Made by a program: the position numbers and the translations under genes. Under the pieces are notes generated by a model that ran no database searches, was not told the DNA's origin, and saw only the letters and a program-made list of their open reading frames with translations. This document shows positions 52,844 through 64,000 of a DNA stretch of 64,000 nt, piece after piece. The stretch comes from Ophiobolus disseminans (taxonomy: Eukaryota; Ascomycota; Dothideomycetes; Pleosporales; Phaeosphaeriaceae). The stretch is from the NCBI GenBank assembly GCA_010093685.1, contig MU006246.1, forward strand, positions 146,272 through 210,271, given 5' to 3'. Position 1 is the stretch's first letter; every line of letters begins with the position of its first letter.

Positions 52844-53484
52844 CGGTTGATGTTTGCATTTCTTGGCTCCCTGATACGTCTAAGCTTGCTCAGTACAAGA
52901 CCATACAACGGAATCGTGGTTCGTACATACCCCGTAGGGTTTTGTTGGCGTACCTTTATGGGCAGACAATTTTGTGACGGTACATGTTGGTTTGTTATTC
53001 TGGCAGAAGCAGGAACAACTTTTCACTAGGAAGTCGCATGGTCTGGGGAAGATCGATCGCTACAGCAATATATTGCAGCTGGTATGCCATGTGACAAACA
53101 CGACGTTGAGTGCTGTCCACTGCTAGGTACTAAATATCGATCTAAGCAGGGATGTGGGGTTAGCGGGGTGCTTATCGCTAGGGTCGGTCGAAGCGATAAC
53201 GGCGGTGGAGTTGCATCTTTCTGCAACATTTTTGGAGTGACTCTGTCGTCACTTGTAGGGCGCAGGACGCCAATTGAGTGAGTCAGAGGGCACCCAGAGT
53301 CATATATACTCTCCAGGTACGTTTATCTTGATTAGACTGTTTGTCGTGGCGCGATTGAGCGACTGGACTTCAAAGCTCTGCGTCATTGGGAAATACGTGT
53401 GACCGAGTCTTGCGCAGCGTTGTTCTGAAGGTCTTCACTCTAATAATCTTCTAGAGTAATTGTAAGATTGAACTTCTCTACATC
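52844..53484. other. ARG7 upstream region
   Basis: No gene seen. Contains TGAGTCA at 53279-53285 and TGACTCT at 53238-53244, listed separately. Confidence 0.5.
53279..53285. promoter_or_regulatory. Gcn4/CpcA-type site TGAGTCA upstream of ARG7
   Basis: The 7-mer is a perfect match to the bZIP site recognised by Gcn4 (CpcA in filamentous fungi), 200 bases upstream of the ARG7 start, with a near match (TGACTCT) at 53238-53244. General amino acid control of arginine genes is well established, so regulation by CpcA is likely; the site itself is inferred. Confidence 0.45.
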
Positions 53485-54885
53485 ATGTCTCTTACACGAC
53501 CTCACCCGCGCTTTCTTGCTCGCACGAACCGCATCTTCTCATCGCAAGTACGATATTATGCTGCGCCAGGCGAGGGCACCATCCCAGCAGCGAAGAAGAA
53601 GTATGTACCCACAAACGGCACATATCCTCTCGGATTCAAGACGGGAAGTGCGCATGTGGGCGTGAAGGCATCGAATACCCGCTTCGACGATCTCGCACTC
53701 ATAGCATCCGACACACCATGCGCAGCGGCTGCTGTATTCACAACGAACAAGTTTCAGGCAGCACCTGTGACAGTCAGCAGGGCCATGTTAAAAAGCAGGA
53801 AGGGTACGGGCGTCAGGGCTGTCGTTATAAACTCAGGCTGCGCGAACGCAGTGACCGGAAAAGGTGGAATAGAGGATGCGATATTGATGGGAGAAGAGAC
53901 GGACAGATGCTTTATTGAAGACAGCAACGGCGAGGACGACGGGCAAGGAAGCCGAAGTGTGGTCATGAGCACAGGCGTTATTGGCCAACGACTACCCATC
54001 ACGAAGATCACGTCCAAGATACCCAAGGCATACTACAGCCTAGGAGACACACATGACCACTGGCTTAGAACTGCGAGGGCCATATGCACAACCGATACCT
54101 TCCCGAAGCTCCTCTCGAGGTCCTTCAGCCTGCCCAGCAGTCAAGAAGAATACCATATCGCTGGCATCACCAAAGGAGCAGGCATGATTCATCCGAACAT
54201 GGCAACGCTCCTAGGTGTAATCTGCACCGACGCCCCCGTCGCCGCAGGCCCACTACAAACAGCCCTAACATCAGCCATCTCCCGGTCCTTCAACAGCATC
54301 TCCATCGACGGCGACACCTCCACCAACGACACCGTCGCGCTCCTCGCAAACGGCGCAGCTGGCGGCCAACCCATCACTCAGCCCTCCTCCCCAGACTTCG
54401 CAGCCTTTCAGAAAGTCCTCACAGCCTTCGCAATCGACCTCGCCAAACTCGTCGTCCGCGACGGCGAAGGCGCAACAAAATTCGTAACCATCCGCGTCAC
54501 AAACGCAGCCACATACCCCGACGCACACCGCGTCGCATCCACCATCGCACGCTCCCCGCTCGTCAAGACCGCGCTCTACGGCAAAGACGCAAACTGGGGC
54601 CGCATCCTGTGCGCCACGGGCTACGCAGAGGGCGTCGACTCTGTCATCCCTGAGGAAACCAGCGTGAGCTTCGTGCCCACGGACGGCAGCGACGAGCTCA
54701 AGTTGTTGGTGCGCGGCGAGCCGGAGCAGGTGGACGAGGCGCGTGCGGCGAAGATTTTGGAGGCGGAGGATCTCGAGATAAATGTGAGTTTGAGTGAGAA
54801 GAGGGGGTATACTGAGGAGGCGGTGTTTTGGACGTGTGATTTCTCGCATGAGTATGTTACTATCAATGGCGATTATAGGACGTAG
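53485..54885 (+). CDS. arg7: Arginine biosynthesis bifunctional protein ArgJ, mitochondrial
   Basis: A single exon of 466 residues. The N terminus (MSLTRPHPRFLARTNRIFSS) is a mitochondrial targeting sequence. ArgJ signatures: GFKTGSAHVGVK, AAVFTTNKFQAAPV, VINSGCANAVTG, and the autocleavage site KGAGMIHPNMATLLG, with processing between Ala240 and Thr241 to give alpha and beta chains, Thr being the nucleophile. It then shows FNSISIDGDTSTNDTVALLA and the C-terminal EYVTINGDYRT. It transfers acetyl from N-acetylornithine to glutamate (and can use acetyl-CoA), the cyclic step of ornithine synthesis. A CpcA-type site lies upstream. Confidence 0.96.
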   Translation: MSLTRPHPRFLARTNRIFSSQVRYYAAPGEGTIPAAKKKYVPTNGTYPLGFKTGSAHVGVKASNTRFDDLALIASDTPCAAAAVFTTNKFQAAPVTVSRAMLKSRKGTGVRAVVINSGCANAVTGKGGIEDAILMGEETDRCFIEDSNGEDDGQGSRSVVMSTGVIGQRLPITKITSKIPKAYYSLGDTHDHWLRTARAICTTDTFPKLLSRSFSLPSSQEEYHIAGITKGAGMIHPNMATLLGVICTDAPVAAGPLQTALTSAISRSFNSISIDGDTSTNDTVALLANGAAGGQPITQPSSPDFAAFQKVLTAFAIDLAKLVVRDGEGATKFVTIRVTNAATYPDAHRVASTIARSPLVKTALYGKDANWGRILCATGYAEGVDSVIPEETSVSFVPTDGSDELKLLVRGEPEQVDEARAAKILEAEDLEINVSLSEKRGYTEEAVFWTCDFSHEYVTINGDYRT

Positions 54886-56007
54886 GATGTGTATGTATGC
54901 AAAGCCGGTTCTGTGGTTGATAGGAGCGTGGGAGATAGATGTGCAATAGTAGGACTTGCAAGACTCAGTCGTCTATTGTGATGTTAGATCAAACAAGCGC
55001 TCTATTCACCCTGACTTTAGCCACTACACTTCCCCAGCATCGTGAGAGATGAGCACTAACGGCAATGTGTCGAACGTGTTTTGAATCGGACAAGTTCCCT
55101 AATGATCAGTGCCTAGGGAGGAGGGAAGGGAGGATGGGGAAGAAAGGCGACAACAGGAACTCGTGGCTAGGCATGGCAACATCACATGCACAGGGATCAA
55201 ATTGTGAACAAAGCATATGATTTCAGCATAGTAAAAAGCAAAGCCATGACATCCATTAGTCATGTATCGCATGCACACATCATGTGTATCTCCATCCAGC
55301 CACATAGCAATGACCGCCGAGTCCATCGCGCTCCATCAAGCGCCGTGGTGAGCATTACCGCGTGTATCGTACGCAAAAAAAGCAAACAATTGACCCAAAC
55401 ACCAGGGTATCAGACGCGCTATCAGGCGTCAAATATACACCCACGTTGCCCATCCTCCAACGCCTCGCCAAAGAGCAAGGGACTTGAGATTACAACCGCT
55501 ACTAGAGACCCGGAAATCGAACGCAAGGAAATTGACACCTGCTCTCGACCCTCTCTGCCATCCGGCAATGTTGGCTCCAGCCGCCAGCCCTTGCGGGCGG
55601 CAGACAAGTAGCCTCAAGCTCTGATGGTTAGGAGGGGAGTTGCAGGTGTGAAATTATTTATGAGAAAGAAAAACCGTGGAGTACCAGAAGTGCCGGTAAG
55701 ATCATGTGCCGAATAGCCCAAAGTGAGGCGAAGTATGGGCAATCGCCAGCAAATAGAAAGCCGGCCGTCGCTATCGTGGGTATCGTGTATCGTGATGTCA
55801 TGAGATGGGAGTATCCAGGGGACATCCAGCAAGTGTGATAGAAAGGTCGCTCGATCAATGAGGTCAAGAGATGAATGTCAAATTGACAACATAAAGTATG
55901 GGGTATCGCAAACAATGTGGTGGTCGAAGTCAAGGGTCCAGATATGACAATCCAGAAATGGGTGGCGAGAATGAAGAGAATGGTGTCTATGTTGGACACG
56001 ACATGTC
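54886..56007. other. Interval without a recognisable gene
   Basis: Between the convergent 3' ends of ARG7 and the forkhead gene. Only short frames, none supported; likely 3' untranslated regions. Confidence 0.5.
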
Positions 56008-58251
56008 CTAAAATCGGACCGTGGAGCTGCGAGCCAGGCCGGGCCGCGAGACCTTCTGTGGTGATCCATTTGGAGCGACAGCAGATGTCCTAGCGCCAAT
56101 CTTCTCGAAGCCTTGGAGCAGATCAATGCCTGGCTCGGACTCATCGCTGTGGAGCAAATGGAAGATGTCATCATCCTCTTGCTGCTGTTGCTGAGTGGAG
56201 GGAGCGCTGAATGACTGAGGCGCAAGACCAGGAAGACCGTTCTCCTTGCCCGGGCTGTTCAGGGAATATCCAAGACCAGGGTTGGATGTTGGTGCCTTCA
56301 GCATAGGAGCCTTGAGCGGCGACATGTTCTTTGAGGGTGACAGGTTGGGGATGTTGAGGAACGACGATGCCATCTTCCAGTTTGGGGTAGGTGAGTTCAT
56401 GTTGCTCTTCGTGCCAGTAATATCAGCAAGGATACCAGTGGTAGTAGCAGCGCGCTCAAGTCGTGGACGCTTAGCACTCCGCTTGATGGGGCTCTCGTTG
56501 TAGCCGAAGTCACCGAAGATGTCGAAAGTGCTCTCGAAGCCGTGACCAATGAGGTTGACGTGCTCCTCGTTCGGGATGGACACAGCTGGGCTCCAGGACT
56601 TGTTGTCGAGGAACGACGTATCGACCCACATAGCCAGGCTCTTATCAGGCGAGCCGCCGACGAGTTCCTTCATCTTGTTGCGATGGTTGCGCAGGTTCGT
56701 GTTCGGTGACGCAGAAGCAGGCGGCAAAGCAGGACGCTTGAACACAACGGCCGGGGTAAGAGGTCCACCAAGCTTGGGGTTCTTGCGGAACGGCGACGAC
56801 ATCATATTGTCGCCAGGCTGCTTTAGGCTAGGCCTCGACTTGCTTGGAGAGTCATACGATGAGCCTCTAATGCGCGCGATCTCTTCTTCGGCGCGTCCGC
56901 GCTTGATGGGTCGATCGAGATCGGCTTCGGAAGTGAGCAGTGGCCCGAGCGGGTTGCCCTTGGTCGCGGACGACTCAATGGACGAGTAGTAGCCACTATC
57001 ACCGAGGCCGGTGAACTTGCGTTTCCGTCCACCAGAGCGGCTGTTCATGGGGAAGCGAGGGACGCGTGGCGGCGTGTCCTGCCGTGCGGACCGGGAGCGC
57101 GACACAGGTGGCGGAGGCGACGAGTGGATCTCTGCTGGCGGTGGTGATGACGGAATCTGGCGCGGCGGCGGCATGCTGAGGGGATCATGTCCATCGTGAG
57201 CAGCCGGGTCTGAGCATGGAATGGTAGCATCTGAAGATGGCAGCTCTGGCTCCTCTGGGAATTTGCTTGAGTCGAAACCCTTGGTCGAGCTCATAGGCGG
57301 GAAGCTAGCTGACATAGACGTGGCAGGACGAGGCAGGTCGCTGTGATAGCCTGAGAGGCAGCCATCAGGGTTGGTAGGCCGGCGGACGGGCTTGACCTTA
57401 TGGTACTGCTTCTCGAATCCGGAGTTGATGACCCAGTAGTGGCCCTTTCCAGGATCGTCCTTGGGTCGCTCTTGCTTAGAGAACGACTTGCTCAGGCTGA
57501 GGTTGTGGCGGATGCTGTTTTGCCAGCCAGTCTCTTGTGAGTTGCGGTAGAAGGCGAACGTGTCTGAGATCCACTTGTAGATCTGAGCGAGGGTCAACCG
57601 CCGGCTCGGTGCTCGCAGGATGGCCATGCCGATGAGCATAGCGTAGCTGTACGAAGGCTTGTTGCCGTCGTCCCCAACACTGGGCATCTGAGCTGGGTCT
57701 GGTAGAGGACCATCCACTTCGTCGACCTTGACTTCCTTGACCTTCTGTTTCTTGCTGCGGTCGCGTAGTGGGGCGGCGTCTGAGAATGATCGCTTGAGGC
57801 CCTGCTTGACAGGCGGCTCTGCGGCGGACATGGCTGACATGGCAGGCTCGGGGTAGGAGTAGGTATTTTCCTTGTCCATCTGGCCTTGGAAGTGGGACCA
57901 ATACTGCAGATTGCTGGCCACGTCTTGTGGGTTGGAAGGCTGCACCTTCTTCATGGGCGCGTCCGTCCACTGTCGCTCCATTGGAGGTGGGATGGAAATG
58001 CCGTTGAGTCCCTTCTCGGCAAGGGCTTGAGGTGGGGGTGAGCTGGAGACGTGACGCGTCTTCCGGGGCGAGCCTTCGCTGATGAAGGTCGCTGGGGGCG
58101 CGAGGAGGGTGTGCGAGTCGCTCGACACGTCGGTGATAGACACAAAGCTGTCTAGATATCGCGGATCGAAAGCGTTGATCTCGTGGTGGTCGTGGGGCTG
58201 CACCGGGTCCTGAAAAATCTGCATTGAGGGCTGTCGACGCGCTGCGGCCAT
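56008..58251 (-). CDS. Forkhead transcription factor (Sep1/Hcm1-like)
   Basis: A single exon of 747 residues. The forkhead domain spans about residues 198-285: KPSYSYAMLIGMAILRAPSR, LTLAQIYKWISDTFAFYR, ETGWQNSIRHNLSLSKSFSK, DDPGKGHYWVIN. It is followed by a basic patch (HKVKPVRRPTNP). There is no FHA domain, which separates it from Fkh1/2 and points to the Sep1/Hcm1 group that controls cell-cycle and septation genes in yeasts. The long C-terminal part is Pro/Ser-rich with many SP/TP sites (SPRK, SPSK, SPIK), consistent with cyclin-dependent kinase regulation. The first ATG (MAAARRQPSM) is used. Confidence 0.92.
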   Translation of the reverse strand: MAAARRQPSMQIFQDPVQPHDHHEINAFDPRYLDSFVSITDVSSDSHTLLAPPATFISEGSPRKTRHVSSSPPPQALAEKGLNGISIPPPMERQWTDAPMKKVQPSNPQDVASNLQYWSHFQGQMDKENTYSYPEPAMSAMSAAEPPVKQGLKRSFSDAAPLRDRSKKQKVKEVKVDEVDGPLPDPAQMPSVGDDGNKPSYSYAMLIGMAILRAPSRRLTLAQIYKWISDTFAFYRNSQETGWQNSIRHNLSLSKSFSKQERPKDDPGKGHYWVINSGFEKQYHKVKPVRRPTNPDGCLSGYHSDLPRPATSMSASFPPMSSTKGFDSSKFPEEPELPSSDATIPCSDPAAHDGHDPLSMPPPRQIPSSPPPAEIHSSPPPPVSRSRSARQDTPPRVPRFPMNSRSGGRKRKFTGLGDSGYYSSIESSATKGNPLGPLLTSEADLDRPIKRGRAEEEIARIRGSSYDSPSKSRPSLKQPGDNMMSSPFRKNPKLGGPLTPAVVFKRPALPPASASPNTNLRNHRNKMKELVGGSPDKSLAMWVDTSFLDNKSWSPAVSIPNEEHVNLIGHGFESTFDIFGDFGYNESPIKRSAKRPRLERAATTTGILADITGTKSNMNSPTPNWKMASSFLNIPNLSPSKNMSPLKAPMLKAPTSNPGLGYSLNSPGKENGLPGLAPQSFSAPSTQQQQQEDDDIFHLLHSDESEPGIDLLQGFEKIGARTSAVAPNGSPQKVSRPGLARSSTVRF

Positions 58252-60249
58252 GGCGGACGCAGGCGACGCGGCGTGTAGAGACCTTGTATGGTCTTCTACG
58301 ACGCTATGACGCGTGAAATCGCGTGAAGTTTAGCAGAATGGGCGGGTCCTAGCTAATGGGCACGGTCGGCAGAAGCGGTGTTGATAAGATTGCGACGGCA
58401 ATATCCAGGTCGGAGTGCGACAAGACGGCGGAATCCAGGCGGTCAATGGCGACAGGCGTAGGCTGTCGAGATATATCGTGCAATTCTGCGAGGTGCCGTT
58501 AGAAAGGAGGTACATGAGGGCGTGGGCTGCCATGTTACCTGTGCGTGGATATGAGGCAGCGGAGCAGCTCGCTTGCGGGCGCTAACTAGTACCAGTGACG
58601 ACACACAAAAAGCAGGCGTGCAGCGTACTGCAGCTGTAATTCTACTGCTAGTATGCAGAGTAAAATGCAATCTTCTGTCCACGCGTGCAAGCGGGTGCTC
58701 CAAGGCAAAAGGTGGTGGACCAAGAAGAGAAGCGGCGGAAGGGCTGTGGATGAATGCGGAGAGGAAAGCGGGCATCGAGGCAGAACTTGGAATCAGCTGC
58801 AGACGCACCTTCCTCTTGGCGGAGCCCGCATACAAACGCAAGGAAGGAGCGACGGTGCAAGGGGGCTCCGGCCAATGAGAGCCCGTGCCCTCAACGCGCT
58901 CCTGCCAGGCGCGTCATTCTTGCAACTCATTAAGGAACAACCTTGTGCCGGCGAGAGGCTAGCCAGCTGTTCGCACTCGGATTGCGCTATGAGGCGCTCT
59001 ATCGCTGCCCACTCGAGCCGCATTGCTTTTCCCACCGAGATACGCCGGCCGTTGGGAGACACGCTGCTGGATGCAAGGCTCCCGTCTGCAAGCGCTTGCA
59101 CTACACCAAACGTGAAACGCGAGCGAGCCACATGTCAATCGAGTGGTTAATGGTTCACTTATGTCTAGGGAAGGGAGTACCGGTCGTCGGCGAATCGATT
59201 GGCAGCACTCGACCCGAACCATGGGGCGTCCGGATGAAACTCGACAAGGGACGACGCGCATCACCCTGGCTGCAGCTGAAAGCGGAGCCAACCATCCATG
59301 CGCCACGAGAGAGTTATCTGGAACCTTTTCTCACCATCAAGTCAATTTCACCTCGACTCATTATCTGAGCAACGCGATCCGTGATTCACACTACCACGGG
59401 GCACGGTACTTGTCCTCCTGCATCGTGATCGAAGTGGCTCAGCACGGATCAGACGTCAAATTGGCATTGCCGAAAATCGTGACAAGAAAGGAGGTGGGAC
59501 GAGCATGGCGGATACCCGGTACTCATGCGAGAGACGTGCTCGCTACCAAACGTTGGTGTCGACGGTACCCCGCGGTACAAGCTACCGGTCTCATCCACTA
59601 CACGTATTCGCGTGGTTAACGTCACGTATAACCACCACGAGAGCATCTCACAGTATGAAGTCCACTCGGGCTGAAATACCGGTAGGACCAGCAGCGGTAG
59701 GAGCATCTCCATTCGCCCAAATTTCTCGCCGAACGGACGTAAGCATTGATTTTCCAATGCCCATGTGCTATTCTAAGCGAAGCGTTACTTTCCGATCTCG
59801 ATTCGGAGTTTATCCCGCCGAAGATCACGGATAGCGTGGGGCAGTGGAGATCTTTCGGGTGTCCATCATCATCCCAAGCCTCAACAATATATCGTGCAGC
59901 TGCAGCGGCCCGTCTTGCAACTCTGTACCCCGCATATAACTTACAGTTCTTGGATGCAACGCGACATCTATGCTGATCGTTGGACAGATTTGCGAAACTC
60001 AATGTACGAATTTTATTGGAAGTCGAGATAGCACGATTTGCCGTCTCGGCGCAATCTACAACTAAATCGTGAGGGGAAAAGCAAGAGTATGTCCAGGATG
60101 TGAAGGAGTGAAATAAACAAGTACGACGAAGCAAAGCAAAAGACAGACCCAGAACGCCATCAACGTCTCATACACACCATCTCTTCACAGCACCTCATCA
60201 TCCATCTCTCCCCATCCAGTTACATCCCAATCTACACACCTCACTCCCT
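58252..60249. other. Long interval without a supported gene
   Basis: Upstream region of the forkhead gene plus 3' flank of the secreted-protein gene. Open frames up to 170 codons overlap on both strands and have no family resemblance or splice-supported structure. Confidence 0.5.
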
Positions 60250-61576
60250 CTACTCCAACTCCAACCTCTTAATCTTTCGATCCTGCCGCGTAGTATCCAG
60301 CCTCGCATCCATCGGTATCGGCCACACACTGTACCGTCCACACCTACCATTCGAAAACACAAGCGCGTACTCCTTGGGGAAATTCAATTGACCTTGAATA
60401 GTGCCCAGATGTAAGCTCAAGCTGCTCTTGGAGCACGTTCCCGGGCCCGCAGTCGAGATGGGAGTGGATGGGGAAGTCCCGGTAGCCAGGGCATTGGACG
60501 CAGTGGGATATGCGGCATAGCTGCTGCCGTTGCCGTAGGAGAATGGGGCAGGGAGTTGAGGCAGTGCAGGGGCTTGCGTGAGGCGTAGGTGGCATTCGAG
60601 TTCGGAGGGGACGAAGAAGGATCCAGCGCAGTATGCCTAGTAAAATATCAGTCAACCCCAACTAAAAGTATCTCTCTGTTGGAGTAGAGTAAAGTGCTTA
60701 CAGTATTCTGACACGCAATACAACAATTCTCCGCACTCGTCGTATTAACAACCAGTTCATTCTCGACCGGAAAGCCCTCCGAAGGTCGGTAAATAACACA
60801 ATTAAACACAATATCCTCGCCCGTCATACCAGGCACGGAGTTCACTAATCACAGCACATTAGCCTACACTCTCCTTTCACATACTCACACATGAAATACA
60901 ACTTACCAACATTATTCCCCAAACACGCCGCATACCTCGTCTCCCTCGGTTTAACCTCCACCGCCGTCGTCGTCCTACTAACCGTGACAGTACTCATCAC
61001 CAACGCCGTCTCCGGCAAGCCCGTAACGATAGTCGTGCTAGTTTGATTGACGGTATACGTGATGCGGCAGTCGACGCGGTGCGCGTACTTTCTGTAGATA
61101 TTGGACGTCTTGCCGTCGCGGCTGACGCTGAGGCCGCCCGTGTTGTTGGCGAGCGTCTGGCGGCGGAAAATCTGGAGCGCGATGGCGTGGTCGCTGGCGG
61201 GGAAGGCGTTGCGCTTTGCGCGCGAGACGGGGGTTGCGGCGGGGGCGTAGGCGAAGAGGGGGAGGAAGGAGGCGGGGGTGGGGATGGTGGTTGGGATCGG
61301 GGTGGATGCGGAAGTTACGGAGACGACGGCGGTGGTGGTCACGATGTTGGTGGATGTGCTGGCGGAGGGCGTGACGAATATGACGGTGCGCGTCGTGTAG
61401 GTGTAGTTGAAGTAGTTTGTGGTCGTCGTCTTGTTGTACCAGGTGGTGACGGTTATGCCGGAGGAAAGGGGCTGGTAGCCAAAGGAGGTTGTGCAGCGCG
61501 TTACGGCGCTGGTGACGGTGTCTGCGAAGACGGTGGGGACGGCGGAAAGCACGGCGAGGAGTGCTATGAAAAGCAT
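60250..61576 (-). CDS. Secreted Thr/Ser-rich protein with cysteine-rich C-terminal half, unknown
   Basis: Exons 61576-60907, 60844-60702 and 60636-60250 encode 399 residues. The start at 61576 gives a clear signal peptide (MLFIALLAVLSAVPTVFADT); an upstream in-frame ATG at 61672 would bury it. The first half is Thr/Ser/Val-rich with possible KR processing sites (VSRAKRNAF; FRRQTLANN). After the first intron comes a short cysteine cluster (NTTSAENCCIACQNTAYCAG) that resembles apple/PAN-like disulfide patterns in outline only, then a Pro/Ser region and FSNGRCGRYSVWPIPMDARL. I do not recognise a family. Probably a wall or extracellular protein. Confidence 0.75.
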
Positions 61577-62739
61577 CGTGAAGGATTGACCTAGTCTATT
61601 GACTGTAGGAAGGAGTGAAGGAAAGAAGCGAGTGTGGTCTGCTGGATGTTGGACAGGTCCAAAAGGATGCACTTATGTATGTGAGTATGAGAGCGTCCGT
61701 TGAGAGGCGTAAAGGGATGGACATTTTGGTGTAGAAACAGTATAGCGAGCTGAGTACGACGACGGTAGCGCAATACTGCTATCTCAACAGAAGTACCAGA
61801 AGAAAGCGAAGTTCAACTCCACATGGCGTTGAAACAAGCCGTACAACATCCCGTTGCGGTGGTGTCTTGACGTGTGGTACACCTCAAGTGCTGACTTCGT
61901 CTCTCGTCCACGCCTCTGGGATGATACATGAGCTATTCAAAGCATATCAGTGTTTCCTTGACGCTCGGTTGTGTGTGTACAGGTTCAGCTCACGTATCCA
62001 GCACCAGGGCAGCGGATACGATGACGATAAGAGGGAACGATGCTTCTCAGAGGACTGAGATTCGTCTGGATCAGGAGCAATCGGAAGAGGCGGCACTATC
62101 AAGGGGTGACACTAAGACTCGTCCAGGTACCAGTCCTTCGTATCCACACCTGTGGTTGTACAGATACTCTGACGTTGATTTATCATTGCAGCAAGGCAAG
62201 TAAGATTCCCTGCTTAAACTGCTGATTGGCAAATGCAAAATCTTGCACATCGGACATGAGAAGTGTAGTTGACACTAATTAGTAAGAAACAGACAGATGA
62301 TCATGGCAAAAATCTGGAAGAAACAGGATGATGAAAAAGTGAGATGAAATTCACGCTTTTCGGCTAGAGGCGAGGTATCGAATGTGGTCGTGTCTTGTTC
62401 GTCATCCCTTGCTTCCACCTCGTCTACTGCGTGAACCCTTCGAGATGACCGTTAACGCCACTCAGCCGCAATATCTATCGTTGTAACCAGTCTATGCGGT
62501 AAACGCCGAGAAAAGCAAGACAAATCTAGAATCGAAAAAACTGTAGACACTGCACCTTTTCCTGTCTCGGACATTTGCAACCGCGGGACACCAAGATAAG
62601 CGCCACAAGGGTACTAGCTATCGTGCAGAAGTGAGGATAGCCAAGGTGTGCGATGCCCGACACATACGTGGCAAGTGGGAGAAGTATTGGTCCGGTATGC
62701 AACGCCGGTGGCACTCTCTAGCAGGAAACATCCAGTGAA
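61577..62739. other. Interval without a recognisable gene
   Basis: Between two minus-strand genes. Short frames only. Confidence 0.5.
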
Positions 62740-64000
62740 CTAACGCTCTCTTCGCGAACCGATCCTCAACCCCGGTACACCCTTTAGACCCATCTTGCCG
62801 ACGGTGGACCTCTCGATCAGAGGGGGCTCTGGGCACCCCATAGCTGCTGAATACTCGTTCGCCACGCGCACTAACTCCTGTGTTGATAACTGCAACTTCT
62901 TGAGAAAGGTTTTGTTGTACCCAAGGAACGCTTGGTAAGCTTTTGCCTTGGCCTCCTCCTCAACGTTGGCGAATGCTCGGTTAAGCTTGGCCGTGTGTTC
63001 GGGTAGCTTGGAAGTGAAATCAACCGGGTAAGGGTTGATGGGCAGGGTCCTGTTAACCTTTGGAAAGAAGGCTTCTCTCTCAGACAAGACGAGAACAGCC
63101 CGACCATCCTTGCCTGCACGAGCTGTACGTCCGACTCGATGGACGTACTGTTCGGTGCTCGAGGGCAGACCAAGCTGGATCACAAGGCCGACATTGGGAA
63201 AATCCATTCCTGATGAATTCTTAAGTTGATAAGCCATTAGAAGAAGCTAGGAACGAACTTACCACGTCCGACAACATCGGAGGCGAAGAGAATGCCGCTT
63301 GCCGCTTCCTTGAATTGAGTTGTGGTGCGTGTGCGCATGGGCTGCGACATACGGCTGTGCAGCTCAAACACTTTGAACTCAGGCAAGGCATACTTGAACA
63401 AGTCGTATAGCAGTCCGACTCCGTTGGCTGTGGTGCCGAATACGATAGCCTTGAAGTCAGTGGGGTCCTGGTTGTACTCCTCCTCGATCAACGCCGAGAG
63501 TGCCGCAAATGTCTGTGCTACGGTAGGAACAGACGTGTAGAACTGTGGCACGCGCTCGTGAGTGGGAACCTCGTTCGGGTCCACAGTCGAGAGATGGGTG
63601 AAGCCTGGGAAAAGGACGATCTTGGCGATGTCGAGAACCTCCTTGGGCAGAGTAGCGGAGAAGCACATGCCTTGCCATCCGTCGCTCTTCGGCGGGATGC
63701 GCCTTAGAATCTTCTTTACGGCGGGCGCAAAGCCAGCATCGAGCATCTGGTCGGCTTCGTCCAGCACGACCGTCTTGAGATCGGTGAAGCGCTCGCGCAC
63801 ATTTTCCTCACCCAGAATGTCGTCAAGGCGGCCGGGCGTGGCGACGAGGATGGTCGGGTTCCCGTTGAGGAAGGCCTTGAGGTTGGACGCACGAGAGGTA
63901 CCGCCAAAGGCTGTGTGGCACTCCATCTTGCGTGGCAGACACGCGGTGACGCCATTGCACTCCTTTGCGATCTGTAGCGCAAGCTCGCGCGTGGGGCACA
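62740..64000 (-). CDS. DEAD-box RNA helicase (Mss116-like), 3' part, 5' end outside window
   Basis: Exons 64000-63262 (open at the window edge) and 63209-62740. Helicase motifs in order: PTRELALQIAKE (Ia), TPGRLDD (Ib), VLDEADQML (II), FSATLP (III), a segment around FGTTANGVGLLYDLF (IV), ASDVVGRGMDFP (V) and HRVGRTARAGKDG (VI). Motifs Q and I (Walker A) lie beyond the edge. The C-terminal extension after motif VI resembles that of mitochondrial Mss116-type helicases (FLGYNKTFLKKLQLSTQELV), which are chaperones for group I/II intron splicing and RNA remodelling; the exact subfamily is less sure than the DEAD-box assignment. The 52-bp intron falls within motif V. Confidence 0.88.

Noticed and set aside
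54084..54849. Frames of about 190 codons on both strands inside ARG7
   Set aside because: Shadows of the GC-rich ARG7 coding region.
1..64000. tRNA, rRNA and CRISPR signals
   Set aside because: No sequence with an A-box/B-box cloverleaf, rRNA core motif or regularly spaced identical repeats was found by eye; a tRNAscan-type run would be decisive for tRNAs.

Overview
The window is nuclear DNA of a filamentous ascomycete (Pezizomycotina, most likely Dothideomycetes). Genes are densely packed on both strands, introns are short (mostly 48-60 bp, GT...AG, with CTAAC/CTGAC-like branch sites), there are no operons or ribosome binding sites, and orthologues of fungal housekeeping genes are easy to read (TRAPP Trs33, cytosolic malate dehydrogenase, HapE, Fcf2, purine nucleoside phosphorylase, mitochondrial uS10, Yop1, RFX, AP-2 mu, HIS3, RPC19, a complex I LYR subunit, BUD31, ARG7, a forkhead factor, a DEAD-box helicase). 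The Dothideomycete assignment is inference, based mainly on the abundance of LPxELR (F-box-like/2EXR-type) paralogues. I rebuilt exon structures by hand from splice sites, reading frame and protein-family conservation; every spliced model given here closes to a whole number of codons.

Layout. 0.1-2.4 kb: a secreted protein with three chitin-binding modules. 2.4-4.1 kb: gene-poor, with a compact palindromic element. 4.1-15.9 kb: conserved housekeeping block (Trs33, MDH, HapE, Fcf2, PNP, uS10m, GH31 glucosidase). 16.7-21.6 kb: tandem cluster of four LPxELR genes plus one truncated copy, all on the minus strand. 22.4-29.0 kb: Yop1, RFX factor, F-box protein. 29.3-36 kb: a small secreted cysteine-containing protein, an uncharacterised gene with an in-frame stop, and a 1049-residue nuclear-type protein. 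37.8-44.2 kb: AP-2 mu followed by a six-copy head-to-tail array of a small uncharacterised protein family. 44.3-47.5 kb: HIS3, RPC19, NDUFA6-like and BUD31 as divergent pairs. 47.9-52.9 kb: a membrane protein, a gene with a PD-(D/E)XK-like signature broken by one stop, and a frameshifted phosphotransferase relic. 53.5-64 kb: ARG7, forkhead factor, a secreted protein, and the 3' part of a DEAD-box helicase that runs off the window.

The most unusual part is 30-53 kb. The six-copy array (39.2-44.2 kb) encodes a soluble helical family of about 170-190 residues that I do not recognise. Three copies are intact and three carry exactly one in-frame stop with the rest of the frame preserved, and intact and interrupted copies strictly alternate. 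Two unrelated genes nearby (30.4 and 50.6 kb) show the same pattern. All five stops can be explained by C-to-T changes (CAG/CAA/CGA to TAG/TAA/TGA), but each frame has only one, which is not what heavy repeat-induced point mutation looks like. Recent loss, programmed readthrough or stop-codon RNA editing are alternatives that transcript data could separate. No tRNA, rRNA, CRISPR array or intact transposon was found.
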